From: Siphonodentalium dalli
Lineage: Eukaryota; Mollusca; Scaphopoda; Gadilida; Siphonodentaliidae
Direction: 5' to 3'
Assembly (NCBI GenBank): GCA_032622095.1
Contig: CP136065.1
Coordinates: 109,347,195-109,411,194, forward strand
DNA: 64,000 bases
The notes under the pieces were generated by a model, which made no database searches, was not told the origin of the DNA, and saw only the letters and a list, made by a program, of their open reading frames with translations. Positions within the stretch are counted from its first letter, which is position 1. Each line of letters opens with the position of its first letter. The position numbers and the translations under genes were made by a program. Shown here one piece after another: positions 34,318 through 46,852 of the stretch.

Positions 34318-34525
34318 AAATTAGAATGGGGGTATATGTACTACGGGAATACTAGTGTAATACTATTTTTCCTTCCATGTGTGGCGTTTGGGGGTGGGGG
34401 TCATGTAATTTTTTATGCATTTCTTAATAAATATCCCCAAAATAGAAAACCTTCGGAATAGCGAACCTCCGTAATAGAGAACCTTCGGAATAGTGGACCT
34501 TCGGCATAGAGAATCTTTGCAAACA
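34318..34525. repeat. Inverted-repeat arm matching 29430-29885
   Basis: GGAAATTAGAATGGGGG..., AAATTTTTTATG-type tract and AACCTTCGGAATAGCGAACC units, in reverse order and strand relative to 29.4 kb. Confidence 0.7.
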
Positions 34526-34905
34526 CATATAGGGTGAGTTTCTCAGAAAGGATTATTTTCAAACTTGATCCAGAAATTTGTCCGACCATTCCAAGATATA
34601 TATTTTATAAATGGTTGGGAGAATCGATTGTTGTAAATAAAGGGTAATAGTTTCATCTATCTTTTTCAGCTAATGAGAGAAAAAGAAATCGACCTACTGT
34701 TTTACAACCATGTGCAAGATCCGCCATTCATTGCACTGGAAATAAATATTGTTCAACATAAGATGTCTTTCCATAAACCGCTGTGGCGTATAAACTGACA
34801 ATGTGAATGTGTAACAATCTCATCACAATATATCAACCAATCGTCATCAGCAACCAGATAGAGAAGACGAAGACAAAATCAACCAACAAATCTTCCCAAT
34901 AAATA

Positions 34906-35176
34906 TTAACCCTTTGATGACGGGAGCTGCGCTGGTGCAGCATTAAAAACATTGTGCCAGTGCATTCTCTTATATATGCAAGTCTCCCGTATAGGATTTT
35001 TAAGCCTCGTATATATAAGAAAATAAAATGGCTTACAAGATCAAGGTAAATAGCGTCAGGCTGATGCATTATCTTATATATGCGAGGCGCCCTTTGGGTG
35101 ACTCGCATAGATAAGAGAATGCATTGGCACAGGGTTTTCGCAAAATTTCAATAAGCTCCAATCATGAAAGGGTTAA
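34906..35176. mobile_element. piggyBac-like MITE, copy 1
   Basis: TTAA then CCCTTTGATGACGGGAGC at the left and the diverged complement GCTCCAATCATGAAAGGG then TTAA at the right. TTAA target sites and a CCCTTT start are the piggyBac pattern. The internal CGCATA.ATAAGAGAATGCAT is shared with 42.64 kb. Confidence 0.75.
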
Positions 35177-35244
35177 AGGGGCACAAGTGTGTAGATGTGA
35201 GAACTCATAATACAAGTCACTACATTCATCATCACTAGATATAA

Positions 35245-35610
35245 CGGAGTCACTCTCACAATTGTGCTGAATGGTACACAGATTTCTTTTAAATGTGCTG
35301 AATGGTTACCACAATGTCATGTTTTGACAATGTGCTGAAGAGTATATATACGTGCATGTTTTGAAATCTCGTTAAAAATGGCGTTTTGTTTTCGCGTCTA
35401 GCTGCCACGATTTATGTTATAGAATAATTGTTTACGTTCCAATGAAACTTGGACTGAACTGCAAACAAACTGCTGATGGGCGCCAGGTTTTCACACTTAT
35501 CACATTAATCTGTCATAATTTACTATGATAGCACCCTATATATATACCCATCAGCACATTTTCAAAAGATGCACCCTTCAGCACTTTTATGTGAGAGTAT
35601 CCCCTTCAGC
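35245..35610. mobile_element. MITE family 2 (GTGCTGAA ends), copy 2
   Basis: Left GTCACTCTCACAATTGTGCTGA, right CCCTTCAGCACTTTTATGTGAGAG. The interior matches 28361-28712 (TTTTGAAATCTCGTT, CAAACAAACTGCT). Confidence 0.7.
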
Positions 35611-35828
35611 ATCGCCAGATACTCTTGGTTCTTTTTTTTAGCTATCAATAATTTTCCAATAACGACAGTTCACATGTTGATAGCACCCATAAACTGTTCC
35701 ACGGATATGTCAACAAACATATCTGATCGTTTTCGGTAATTCAAATATATTAGTCTAACTCTGTTTCAGAATATTTTTCCATAGTAATCGACCATACCAC
35801 TCCATAGAAAACATCGTCTGAATTACAC

Positions 35829-36147
35829 TTAAAGGTACTCAATCCGATCAGAGGGTTCTATATTACTATTTCTTTGGCTTCGAGGGGTAAAAAATATTTG
35901 ATTCGAGTCGAGGAACCCGCACATTGATTTTAGAGTTATCCATCTGACACCCGCAATTTGTCTGTTTGACCAAGAGGCAGACTAAATTAGTGTCCCAGAT
36001 CTCGAGAAATTAACGAATTTCAAAAATCGATATCTGATCACTATGAGCTTTGATGTGTGGGTTCCTCGACTCGAATCAAATATTTTTTACCCCCGAAGCC
36101 AAAGAAATAGTAATATAGGACCCTCTGATCGGATTGAGTACCTTTAA
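35829..36147. mobile_element. MITE family 1, full-length short form (319 bp)
   Basis: TTAA then AGGTACTCAATCCGATCAGA at the left; the complement and TTAA at the right. This is the clearest statement of the family's ends and TTAA target. Confidence 0.85.
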
Positions 36148-37495
36148 TCATTGTGTAAGAATGTCGGTTTGTGTTAATAGTCAACTTTGATATCATATTT
36201 GTAAAAATAATTACTTTGAGCTAGATTGTTCTCCATTTCTATTTGATCACCCTACCAGAGTTTTTCACATTACTTTAATACAGACGTCCATAGCATGTTA
36301 TATACCCACTATATATACGAAGGCATTGCGTCCTTTAAACCTACTCCGCTTCACAATGATATTAGCATCGGAGAATGCAGCATTCACCAAACTCCATGCA
36401 GCGCCCTCTATGTTAGCACTGCGATATAGCACTGCCACAAAGATGGTACTTTGCGGACCGATACATCTATTTTTACACATCGTCGGAACTATATTTAGTC
36501 ACATATTATCTTATTTCGACCACCGAAAGTTTGCAGTAATGGTAATTCTTTCGGTATTGATAAGAACAATATACACTGAGCCAGACATAGACAATTTTAA
36601 TCTTAAAACATAAGAAGTAAGATCACGCAAGAAATCCTTACCAAATGTCCTTATTTTGCAATGATATCTCAGTGAAGCGATTGGAGATAACTCTGCCTGG
36701 AGTTTGTGCACTCACTTGAAAGTGATTAAAGCCACATGTCAATTTGCGCTCCAAAATACATGTACACTGGCAGTATAGCATGCATGCAAGTCTTATGAAT
36801 TTTTCCCGTAACCGAAATAGGTCGATAATAGCCGGAACTACCTTTTGTGAGCATTATACACGTATATCTGTCATAAAATTCTTCTAACATAAAAATCGGA
36901 CACCGAGCAAAAACTAGCTGTGCCATTTGAATTCATTTGAATTCTGGAACGGAAACTGAATAACGCATGACTGTCTGAAAAGTGTAGTACCATAAACGTT
37001 TCAGAGAGACAACAGCTCTAGATGTTCTTCCCATGATCTGCAGTTGAATAATTTTTCAGGCGGCAGCTGATTTAAAACATTGAACCGACAAAAGCGAAAC
37101 GATCTCAAATATATCGAAAAATATAAGAAATAAAACACATATTTTCAGCGCTATATCGACTAATTTGTTCTGAAATCTTCCACGTAGGCATGTTTTGAGA
37201 TTCATCATACCAAATATTTATACATAATTTTGGGGTTCGAATTAGCTATGTCCGTTTAAATATAGTATTAAAGATGTACTTGTACACTAATCTAACTGAA
37301 AATTAAAACAGGCTTCATACAAATCAGTTAGATTAATGTTCAAAGGAACATGTTTCGAGCAACATGTGCTACATGAAATATGCTATTGTATGAATAATAT
37401 ATATATATAATAGCGAATATTCTATGAAAATATTTATATTCTATTAAAATATTTCATATCGTTAACCGGGATTTTTGAGCAACACCAAAAAATTA
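36148..37495. other. Unassigned; one CTCF-core-like string
   Basis: No credible ORF. AGAGGGCGCTGCA (minus, about 36401-36413) resembles a CTCF core but could be chance. Confidence 0.25.
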
Positions 37496-37796
37496 TTCGA
37501 AGTGGTTACTGTCACGTAATTTTTTTAAGTGGCAGCAACATTTTTACTTGAACCGTGAAATGGTGTTAAAGTTTAAGCTCCAATGTCGAAGAACTGCGCG
37601 GAATTCAAACGAAATTCAATGTTTATGACCATGATTACAATCAAGCAAGAGTTTTCTTCGTTCATAGATAATAAACGAATTATTGGAGAAATGGAAGAGG
37701 CACAAGGGGTAATTTTCCAGGGCAGATTCCAGAATGGCTGTTGTGATAACGATTTTGCTGCCACTTACTTTTTTTACGTGGCACTATAACCACTGC
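37496..37796. mobile_element. Foldback MITE with AGTGGTTA...CACGTAA arms
   Basis: GTGGTTACTGTCACGTAA...AAGTGGCAGCAA at the left pairs with TTGCTGCCACTTAC...TTACGTGGCACTATAACCAC at the right. Arms about 50 bp, loop about 190 bp. Confidence 0.75.
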
Positions 37797-37963
37797 CAAA
37801 ATGATTTTATTTATTTTTCAACAACAACAAAATATATTGTTTGGTGTATATATAGGGTGAGTTTATATATATCACATTTAATTTTTTTTTTTCAACAGAG
37901 CAAAGCTTAAAACGATGTTGATTTAAATGTTTTTTTATGTTGTCAGGAACCATGCATGCATTG

Positions 37964-38335
37964 TTAAAGGTGCTCAATTCGCTCAGAGGGTCCTATATTA
38001 CTATTTCTTTGGCTTCGGGGGTAAAAAATATTTTATTCGAGTCGAGGAACCCACACATCAAAGCTCATAGTGATCAGATATCGATTTTAGAAATTCGTTA
38101 ATTTCTCGAGATCTGGGACACTAATTTGGTCTGCCTCGTGGTCAAACAGACATATTGCGGGTGTAAGATGGATAACTCTAAAATCAAGTGGTTATTAACA
38201 ATAATAACCATTTTATTTTAGAGTTATCCATCTTACACCCGCCATTTGTTATTTACAATAATTAGTTATTAACAATAATAAACACTTGATTTTAGAGTTA
38301 TCCATCTTACACCCGCAATTTGTATTGAGTACCTA
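37964..38335. mobile_element. MITE family 1 copy with repeated central hairpin
   Basis: TTAA then AGGTGCTCAATTCG, the usual left half in inverted sense, then the GATGGATAACTCTAAAATCA hairpin followed by an extra half-hairpin. It ends near TTGAGTACCTATAA. Confidence 0.75.
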
Positions 38336-39024
38336 TAATACATGTATATTAAATTGTCACGTTTTGTGAAGAGTGTATAAACATTTTTGTATCTACATTG
38401 TACTTTCTCTCAATTTAATTGCAGACCATATTCCCCTACGATTCCCATCAGCAGTGTTTAAACTAGTGGTCCCATTCTTAGCAAAACGATACATGCGTGT
38501 TGCCGGCAGTTAGATAGAAAAAATACAAATGCCTTTTACAGCAGATTGTTTTCGTTGTGGAGAACTATCGAATTCGGAGTTACAATACGTAAGCGTATGT
38601 GCTTGAAAATGACTCACAAAAGAAACCAAAATAGTACTCTATATGATCTTTCCTCATGACCCAATATGTCCAATATCCTGCGGCCTGCCCGACACTATTT
38701 GCATGATTCAAAGCCACAATGACTTGCGTTGTGATAAAACGGTATAGTTTGTTTAAGCATGTAACAAACGATACCATATTTTATGAAGCTAACATATATG
38801 CTATGTCACATTCTTGCCCTGTGTTAATTGTACACCAGTGCTGGCATTTGATAAAGTTTATAGATAGATGATGATCTCGAATTGTCTTTGAGTTATTTAG
38901 TTTGAAATGTAGTAATGTAACTTCCCTTATCAAAAGCGAATGCTTTTCCTTAGTCTTCGCTTAGCATTCACTTAGCATTCGAATACTTAATAAAAAAAAC
39001 GCTAACAAATGAGGAGCATCAGTT

Positions 39025-40227
39025 GCTTATTCCCAGTTCCTTGTTCCTTATTCGGAAACATTCAATCTTGACCAAATAAACTGCGTGGTATATAGAGTGG
39101 CCCATCCCAAATTATATTATGAAAACTGCACCCTCTAGCCTGTGTGGTTCATTAATACCAAAATGGTTATGGTTGCCATTTTGGACACCTCGTGTGGCAA
39201 GGGCACGGGCTAGAGAGGTACGGTTTTCGGTTTTTATAGTATAATTGGGGTTCACTGGGCCACCCTACCGTACCTTTTATTTGGTCGAAATTGGTTCATA
39301 AATACCAAAACGGCTATGGTTGCACTTTTTGCCACCTCATGTTGAAACCGCACAGACTAGAGGGGTGCGATTTTCGTTTTTTATAGCATAGTTTGTGATG
39401 GGCCACCATAACGCGTCGTTTATATGGTTAAAATCGGTTCATAAATATCAAAACGGCTATGGTTGCCATTTTGGCTATCTCCTGTTGCACGGGCTAGAGG
39501 TGTGCTATTTTCGTTTTTTATAGTATAATTTTGGATGGGCTATCCTACCGTACCTTTTATTTGGTCAAAATTGGTTCATAAATATCAAAAAGGCTATGGT
39601 TGCACTTTTTGCCACCTCATGTTGAAACCGCACATGTTAGAGGGGTGCGATTTTCGGTTTTCATATTATAATTTGGGGTGGGCCACCATACCGCGTCGTT
39701 TTTTTTTTGCCCAAAATCGGTTAATAAATTTCAAAACGGATATGGTTGCCATTCTGGCGACCTCCTGCGGCAACCGCACGAGCAAGAGTGGTGCGGTTTT
39801 CGTTTTTTATAAATAAAATTTTGGGTGGGCTATCCTACCGCTATCTGGTATAATTTGGGGTGGACCACCCTACCGGGCCCCGTACCTTTTTTTGGTCGAT
39901 ATTGGTTCATAAATACCAAAACGGCTATGGTTGCACTTTTTGTCACCTCATGTTGAAACCGCACAGACTAGAGGGGTGCGATTTTCGGTTTTTATAGTAT
40001 AGTTTGGGATGGGCCACCTTAACGCGTCGTTTATCTGGTAAAATTGGTTCATAAATACCAAAACGGCTATGGTTGCCATTTCGGACACCTCGTGCAACGG
40101 GCTAGAGTGGTGCGGTTTTCAGTTTTTATAGTATAATTTGGGGTGGGCCACCCTAACGCACCGTTTATTTGGTCAAGATTGAATGTTTCCGAATAAGGAA
40201 TAAGGAACTGGGAATAAGTAACCGATG
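39025..40227. mobile_element. Foldback element with ~65-bp TIRs and a tandem-repeat core
   Basis: CTTATTCCCAGTTCC...TTATTCGGAAACATTCAATC...GACCAAATAAAC at the left is repeated in reverse complement at the right. The core is six to seven diverged monomers with GGTTCATAAATACCAAAACG, GGCTATGGTTGC and GGGTGGGCCACC. No ORF of note. Confidence 0.8.
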
Positions 40228-40679
40228 TCACCATAGTTATTTTTGGACTGGATCTGCACTTGGGACTTAAAATCATTATAATTGCATGACTATATGAGAC
40301 ATTCTATATGAGACATTCCTGGATAGTTATATCCATATGTGGATGTTCTTACATGCATGTATATATAGTACTCAATGAAACAAGACAGTCAATGACTGTG
40401 GAGACGTTCACCAGACTGTAAAGACTAGGAAGACTGGGACTCGGAAAACCATAAGAGTTAGTATTTGTCAAATTCACTTAAAACAAGTAGTCCTAAAGAG
40501 TGACATAGCCCAGAGTGTTTCCGTTGAGCAGTGGGGTGTCCACCTTGAAATATGGTCCAGATCCCCCCACCCCACATAGTCCATAGTCTGCTCCCTCTCA
40601 ACTGAAGCAAACACACTCCCAAATTGCACATGTTGGAATTTTACAACTGATACTTCAAGCTTTCCTAAGTGTGGCAAAG

Positions 40680-42390
40680 TTACAACCTGACATGCTCCCC
40701 TTTTTTAATGGTGGACCCCATTCAAACAAATTTTTATCCCAACTCTCCATAGGCCATATTCACCAAATGCCATTTCTTGATTGGTCGAACCCATTTTAAC
40801 AAATATGTAACCCAGTCCCAAGTAACACAAGGACCCTCTATGCTGGTTTTCTACATATAGGCTAAATATGACTGATGGCTCTTGAGGAGCGCAATTTTAA
40901 GATTTATTTGGGGGAAGAGTTATGTCCCTGGTCGCACCCCTATTTGACCTGGTGAACCCATTTCAACAAATCTGAACCCAGTCACCCAATGACTCTCTAT
41001 ACCAAAATGTATACCAAATATGCCAAATGGTTCTTGAGAAGATGTTTTAAAAATAACTGATGAGGGAAAGAATTATGTCATTGGCTCTGACCAATTCTGA
41101 ATCAAATCTGAATCCTAGTCACCCATACCAAATATAAGCTGAATAGGCCTGATGGTTCTTGATATGAATATATTTTAAGAATTACAATGGATGGGCAAGT
41201 TACGTCCGTGGCTCCCCCCTTATTTGACCAAGTGACCTCATTTTAACACATCTGTATCCCTGTCACCCAAAAACCTTCCATACCAATTATAAGCTAAATA
41301 GCCCAGATGATTTTTGAGAAGATGTTTTAAGAATTGCTATGGATGGAAAGAGTTAGGTCCCTAGATGCTTGAGAAGATCTTTTAAGAATTACTATGGATG
41401 GAAAGAATTAGGTCCCTAGCTTTGCCACTTTTTTGACCATGTGACCCCCATTTGAACAGAACTGAATCCCAGCCACCTAGGGACCATCCACACAAAATAT
41501 GTCTCAATTCTTCATCTCAGGTAAGCTAAGAAAAACGCCTCCTTCTTTCTCATCCAGTTTCCCATATGCAATCGCCTGAGAAAACAGGTATTTAGTTTTA
41601 CTGGCCTAACTGTCAGATTAATCATTCACACTTGGCCTTGGGAGTGGAGTTTGTTATTATAAGCATTGTCATTTATATACAAACTCTCTAACAGGCAGAG
41701 AAATTTAGGCTATTAATCAAAGCTGTCATTCCAAACAGATTTTGTTAACACTGCCATTTCATTTATTACTTTATAACCAATGTGACTTATATATGGTGTT
41801 AAGTAAACATTGTGATTGATGGCACCTTCCTCATCTCATAGAGCTCTAAGTTTCTGCTGTTTGCATGTTCTTGATTTTAGACTGATTTAAACCAAATTTG
41901 GTTGAGTCACCCTGGTGGATGTTATAATGGTGTTATTTTTTTTTTAATTGAGCAAGAAATTAATCTCAATTAAAATAAAAATATTAATTTGAAAAAAAGA
42001 GTTTAAGAGTTGTGTCCCTGGCCCCGCCCATATTTGACCCAGTGACCTCATTTGAACAAATCTGAACACCAGTCACCCAAGGATCCTTCATACCAAATAT
42101 GAACCCATTTGGTCTGATGGTATTTGAGAAGAAGATGTTTCAAAGAATTACTATGGAGGGAACGAGTTATAACCCTGGCTTCGCAACTATTTGACCCAGT
42201 GACATCATTTGAACAAATCTTAATGCGAGTCACCTAGGGAACATCCACACCAAATATGAACCCATTCGGTCCATTGGATCCAGAGAAGAAGATGTTTAAA
42301 GAATTGTTGACGGACGGATGGACGGACGATGGGTGGACGGACGACGAGTGATGACTATAGCTCCACCGTAGACTTCGTCTCAGGTGAGCT
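40680..42390. repeat. Mollusc-style tandem repeat, ~180-200-bp monomers
   Basis: Recurring AACAAATCTGAACCCAGTCA, CATACCAAATATGA, GATGGTTCTTGAGAAGATG, AGAATTACTATGGATGG and GTTATGTCCCTGGC, with a terminal GGACGGACGA stretch and TCAGGTGAGCTAAAAA. About seven monomers. Confidence 0.8.
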
Positions 42391-42583
42391 AAAAAACTAT
42401 AAAACTTCCAAACGATCAATCACATCGATTTATCATCCCAGCAATTAACACATCCCATCAGCTAATATGCTATTGATTTCCTAATCAATTAGAAAAGTTA
42501 ATGAACTTAATTCATCAGAAATCATATTAAATATTGAGACAATGCATTATCAATTATATATTGCAAACTATAGTACAAGGAAA

Positions 42584-43022
42584 TTAACCCTTTCAGTGCC
42601 AGGTCCGATTTTTGTATAAACCCATATACCCTGTGCCAATACATAGGTCGCCTCGCATATATAAGAGAATGCATTGGCCTAACAATTTTTCATCATTTGT
42701 TATTATTTTTTACAATTTTAATATTTTTTTATTATATTCTTTAACAGACTTGTTTTGTAGGTTTAGTGCCAGGGAATCTTACGTTCTTCATGGGCATCAA
42801 AATTATTACTATGAATACTTGGTGATAGTTTTGAGTTATAACATGCCCCTAAGATTTTAACCAGTTTGTTTTTAAATTCGCTATAGCATGCTTAAGCATA
42901 CCCAAAAACAATTAAACCCCCAAAAAAAAAAACTCTTAAATAAAACAAAAAAACAATAGGGCCGATTTTACAGACCGTAAATTAGGGCCGATGAGATCGG
43001 CCCCTGGCACTGAAAGGGTTAC
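42584..43022. mobile_element. piggyBac-like MITE, copy 2
   Basis: TTAA then CCCTTTCAGTGCCAGG at the left; CCTGGCACTGAAAGGG then TTAC at the right (one base off TTAA). The ends are exact complements over 16 bp. Confidence 0.85.
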
Positions 43023-43045
43023 TAGTAGGGCACCAAATTGGCCAT

Positions 43046-44112
43046 TTAACTCATTGAGTGCCAGGTCTCCTGATGGGAATCGATATATGTACGCCAGGTC
43101 TCCTGGGGAAAAAGAACATTATTCACACTAACTATATATTTAGTTTGACTATTCAATATAGGACAGAATCGAATTGACAGCAGGCATTGCTAGTATAGGC
43201 CCTATCCATGACCTGCTTTTAAACTCCATGTCCGGTACTCGGGGGTCATCATAGGTCAAAAATTTCATGTTGCCATGGCAACGAGGACTTAAAATTGACA
43301 CCGATTGACTGAAATCACAAAGTTGTTGTTTTGTGTGGCCATCTAAATAATTTATTCAGTGTAGTTTTAGACATTAATTTTGCTGGTGGAATAACATAGC
43401 ATTTTAGAATGGCAATTAGGATCCGGGGGGGGGGTTGGGTAATCGGTGTGACTAATCGAATTTTGTGAATGGGATGACGTTTACAATGAACACTCTCCGA
43501 GAAAAGCAGATTATTAAATTGAAAACTATTTGGAAATGTATTGTTTCGTTCTTTTTGGCCTATAATAGTCGCACTTTCCGCGGTGGGACGTACTTCCGGT
43601 TTGTACTGTATCTATGTGACAATGCCACATATTAGTACATCGGATTAACCCGGTGACGATTATATCCGATTCAGCGCATCAACCCCCCCCCCCCCCCCTC
43701 CATACCAAATTTCAGTTCGATATCGTAAATAATGTAAGAGCAATATACTGACAATTTTTTTCTATAGTAAATTCTCATTGTAATTTGGCGAACCCCTTAA
43801 GGTACAGAGTTTGATTGACATATTGTGTACGTTGTCGACATCAGCGTTCCTGTGTCGTTTGGTGTCAAACCAAGTTTACGATGGATCAGGGCATGCCCGA
43901 CTTTATAGGAATCGACCTTTACGCAATTAAAATCGGTGACTTGTAGTATGCAGGGTTCTAATCATGTGCAAACAGATTGAAATTGTGAGATTGGATTAGA
44001 AGGCAGAATGTTACAAACGGTGTGTGTTGGGCGACGAGTTATCTCGTCGCCGGCGCTCAGATGGTGTCTTTCGGGCGACGATATATCTCGTCGCCGGCAC
44101 TCAATGAGTTAA
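43046..44112. mobile_element. TTAA element with CTCATTGAGTGCC ends, 1,067 bp
   Basis: TTAA then CTCATTGAGTGCCAG at the left; GGCACTCAATGAG then TTAA at the right. Same target and similar end sequence to copy 2, which ends only 24 bp upstream. It contains a perfect X-box palindrome at 43269-43282 and a 'GGGCGACGA..TATCTCGTCGCCGGC' direct repeat near its right end. No transposase frame. Confidence 0.8.
43269..43282. promoter_or_regulatory. Perfect RFX X-box palindrome
   Basis: GTTGCCATGGCAAC is an exact 14-bp palindrome of the RFX consensus. It lies inside a TTAA element, so any function would be element-borne. Confidence 0.4.
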
Positions 44113-44329
44113 CATGTATACATGCAGACGATGTACTAGCTATTATCGTTTTTGTATAACTGTCTCAAGAGCTAATGGTATAGGTTTAATAATTACACAA
44201 ATTCGAACTTCTTCCAGAAAACAAAAAAGAATTTTGTTTTTTTAATGTTTGACTGGATGGAGATTTTCCCTCCTAAATTATAACCAATGGCTACGAGTTA
44301 ATGAGATCACATGACAATAACATCCTTAT

Positions 44330-44515
44330 CATTCGAATGTTAATGAAGAATATGCCTTATCAATCGAATGCTAAGCAAGAAAAAAACTGAGGGCTAGCAT
44401 TCAAATGCTAAGCGAATGTTCAGGTTTAGTCATCAAATGACATTTCTCAGCATTCGAATGGTAAGCGAATGTTAAGGATTGCATCTCTTAGCCTTCGAAT
44501 ACTAAGCGTAAGTCC
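44330..44515. repeat. Cluster of CATTCGAATG-type palindromic words
   Basis: CATTCGAATG / AATGCTAAGCGAATG occurs about six times, and a smaller cluster is at 38935-38990. Degenerate, spacing 20-60 bp. Confidence 0.6.
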
Positions 44516-44934
44516 TTCCTCTTGGTAAGGTTAATTACGCTGCTGTAACACAGTTACCGTGGGATGCGTAGCATCGCCCAACAATACTATTGTCTTTAAG
44601 TAGTATTACTTGACTTCCTTTGCAAGCAAATGTTTATTCGAAAAAGAAACAATAATTTGTTGATGTTATTTTCGGTATCAATTCAATCGTGTCGAGCTTC
44701 AACTGCCCCTCGAGGTATGATTCCGTTAAAAAAAATGTAACACCGCCTATAATCGGCACGCAATGTTTCACTTTCGGTTTTCAATTTTGTTTCTCATCAG
44801 AGCAAAGAAGACAACCCTGATGGGTTAAATTATTGTTCAACAGAGCAAAGCAATCGGGGGGGCTGGGACCATGTGTGCATCTTTAACACGTGCTTATTAA
44901 ATTGTCACATTTTGCGAAGAGTGTTTAAACAATG

Positions 44935-45077
44935 TACAGTAATGCCCTAAATAATCGAATCCTTAACCACATTCAGGATTTAGTCAGAAATATGGCTTGT
45001 TGCCATTCATCGGAAAGCTCTCACCCGTAATTCTGCTGTGGTTATATAAGGAGTCGATTATTTAGGGCATTACTGTA
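44935..45077. mobile_element. Tc1/mariner-like MITE, 143 bp
   Basis: TA then CAGTAATGCCCTAAATAATC at the left; GATTATTTAGGGCATTACTG then TA at the right. TA target, CAGT start and 37-bp TIRs fit Tc1/mariner. The related sequence at 38338-38415 lacks it. Confidence 0.9.
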
Positions 45078-45888
45078 GTATACAATTTATATCCACATTG
45101 TACCGGTACTTTCTCTCAATGATCCTCAGTTGCTTGAAGGCCATAGTATGCCTCAATATAGCGGCTCCGATGAGATATTAATATATTAATTAAGAGGCAT
45201 GGAAATTGTTTAATTTGGCAATATTCAATAATTATATTTCGTAAGACAGAAGGGTCTTTGTCGGTTACATCATAGACGAAATATACACTATTTTAGTCCA
45301 TAGTTACTTACGTCCCTTGTAACACCCTCTACCAAAGATGCCCTATCCGTTTGACACCAAACCACCATCTGTAAGTTTTCTATACTAGAAAATAACTATG
45401 TCGGACCCGGACGGGTGGCCAGATAGTGACCATCAAATTAAGAGGGCATATTAACACTTTTTGAATAACTTATGTATGATTTTTGCTTATGTTCTCGATG
45501 CTTTCGCGATCCGAATGATTGTGATAAGCAAGTATTTTTCATTTATTTTTCCTGATATAAGCCGAAACTTGGTTAACAAAATTAATAATTATTTGGTGTC
45601 AAATTGGACCGTTACTCTTTAATGTGTCTTGCCATGACTCTCTACTCTGGTTACGCCCATAGAGATCGTGTCTCGCCCATTCAAAACATGGGAACTTTTC
45701 TCCCCATATCATCATATTCCAACAACAACATTTTTTATAATGCCGCTTCAGTTATCAGAATCGATTCATTGCCCAAAAATAATGCTAACCACAGTCAACT
45801 ATATAGTATAAAATTCCCCAAAACGCAGCAAAACCTGTTATTTATCAAATTATGTTCAACGAAATTTGGCCATATCTGACACCCAAAG

Positions 45889-46115
45889 CCACTTGATTTT
45901 AGAGTTATGCATCTTCTGCAATTTGGGCCAAGACCGTCGGCTCATCAACTTTTTGTCAGGCCGCCAAAGAGTACCGGTGGTGAAAAATAACAGATTTAAA
46001 AAAATCGACATCTGATCACTCTTGAGCTTTGATGGGTGGGTTCCTCGACTCGAATCAAATATATTTACCCCCCCCCCTCCCCCGAAGCCAAAGAATTCCA
46101 CAGTAGGGTATGGTC
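45889..46115. mobile_element. MITE family 1, degraded copy
   Basis: ACTTGATTTTAGAGTTATGC to CGAAGCCAAAGAATTCCAC, with an internal poly-C expansion. Neither TTAA end is retained. Confidence 0.7.
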
Positions 46116-46310
46116 CCAGCTCGAGCTTACATGATTTTGACGACATTTGTGAGCCGATTTAGCAGCAAATATTGAAATGCTTACTTGCATTGGGGGAATT
46201 CCATGATTGTAAGCGACGCATGAGCAAACAGATAACAAAAGTCACCTAAATCGTTCAATATCGAGCTGGGACCGTCACTTACTGTGAACAGCACTATTAA
46301 GGAACAGGTA

Positions 46311-46797
46311 TTAAAGGTACTCAATCCGTAAAGAGGGTCCCCATCTCAACAGATTCCAACAACACCAATCCGATCAGAGGGTCCTATATTACTATTTCTT
46401 TGGCTTTGGGGGTAAAACATATTTGATTCGAGTCGAGGAACCCATCATACAAAGCTCAGAGTTATTAGATATTGATTTTTGAAATTTGTTAATTGCTCGA
46501 GATGAGTACTAATAACTGCCGTCAATTTGGTAACCTGCTCGAGATTTTACGCCAAAACTCTATTCAAACAGACAAGGATGGATAACTCTATAATCAAGTG
46601 GTAATAATAACGAAATTTTGACTGTCTTCTGGGCCAGAAAGAATTCCCGATAATGAAAAATAATAGATTTCTAAAATCGATATCTAACAAATCTGAGCTT
46701 TGATGGGTGACTTCCTCGACTCGAATCAAATATTTTTGACCCCCGAAGCCATTGAAATAGTAATTGAGAGGAGTTTTATCGGATTGAGTACCTTTAA
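46311..46797. mobile_element. MITE family 1, diverged full copy
   Basis: TTAA then AGGTACTCAATCCG at the left, CGGATTGAGTACCT then TTAA at the right. Contains a duplicated left end (CAATCCGATCAGAGGGTCC again at about 46367). Confidence 0.8.
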
Positions 46798-46852
46798 CTA
46801 AGAAATAATATATCACCTGCATTATTTCTTCAATGTTAACAAGCTCCATACG

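Noticed and set aside
36298-36480. Minus-strand 60-codon ORF reading NIEGAAWSLVNAAFSDANII
   Set aside because: Protein-like at first sight, but no acceptor or donor fits and no family is recognisable. Left as unassigned.
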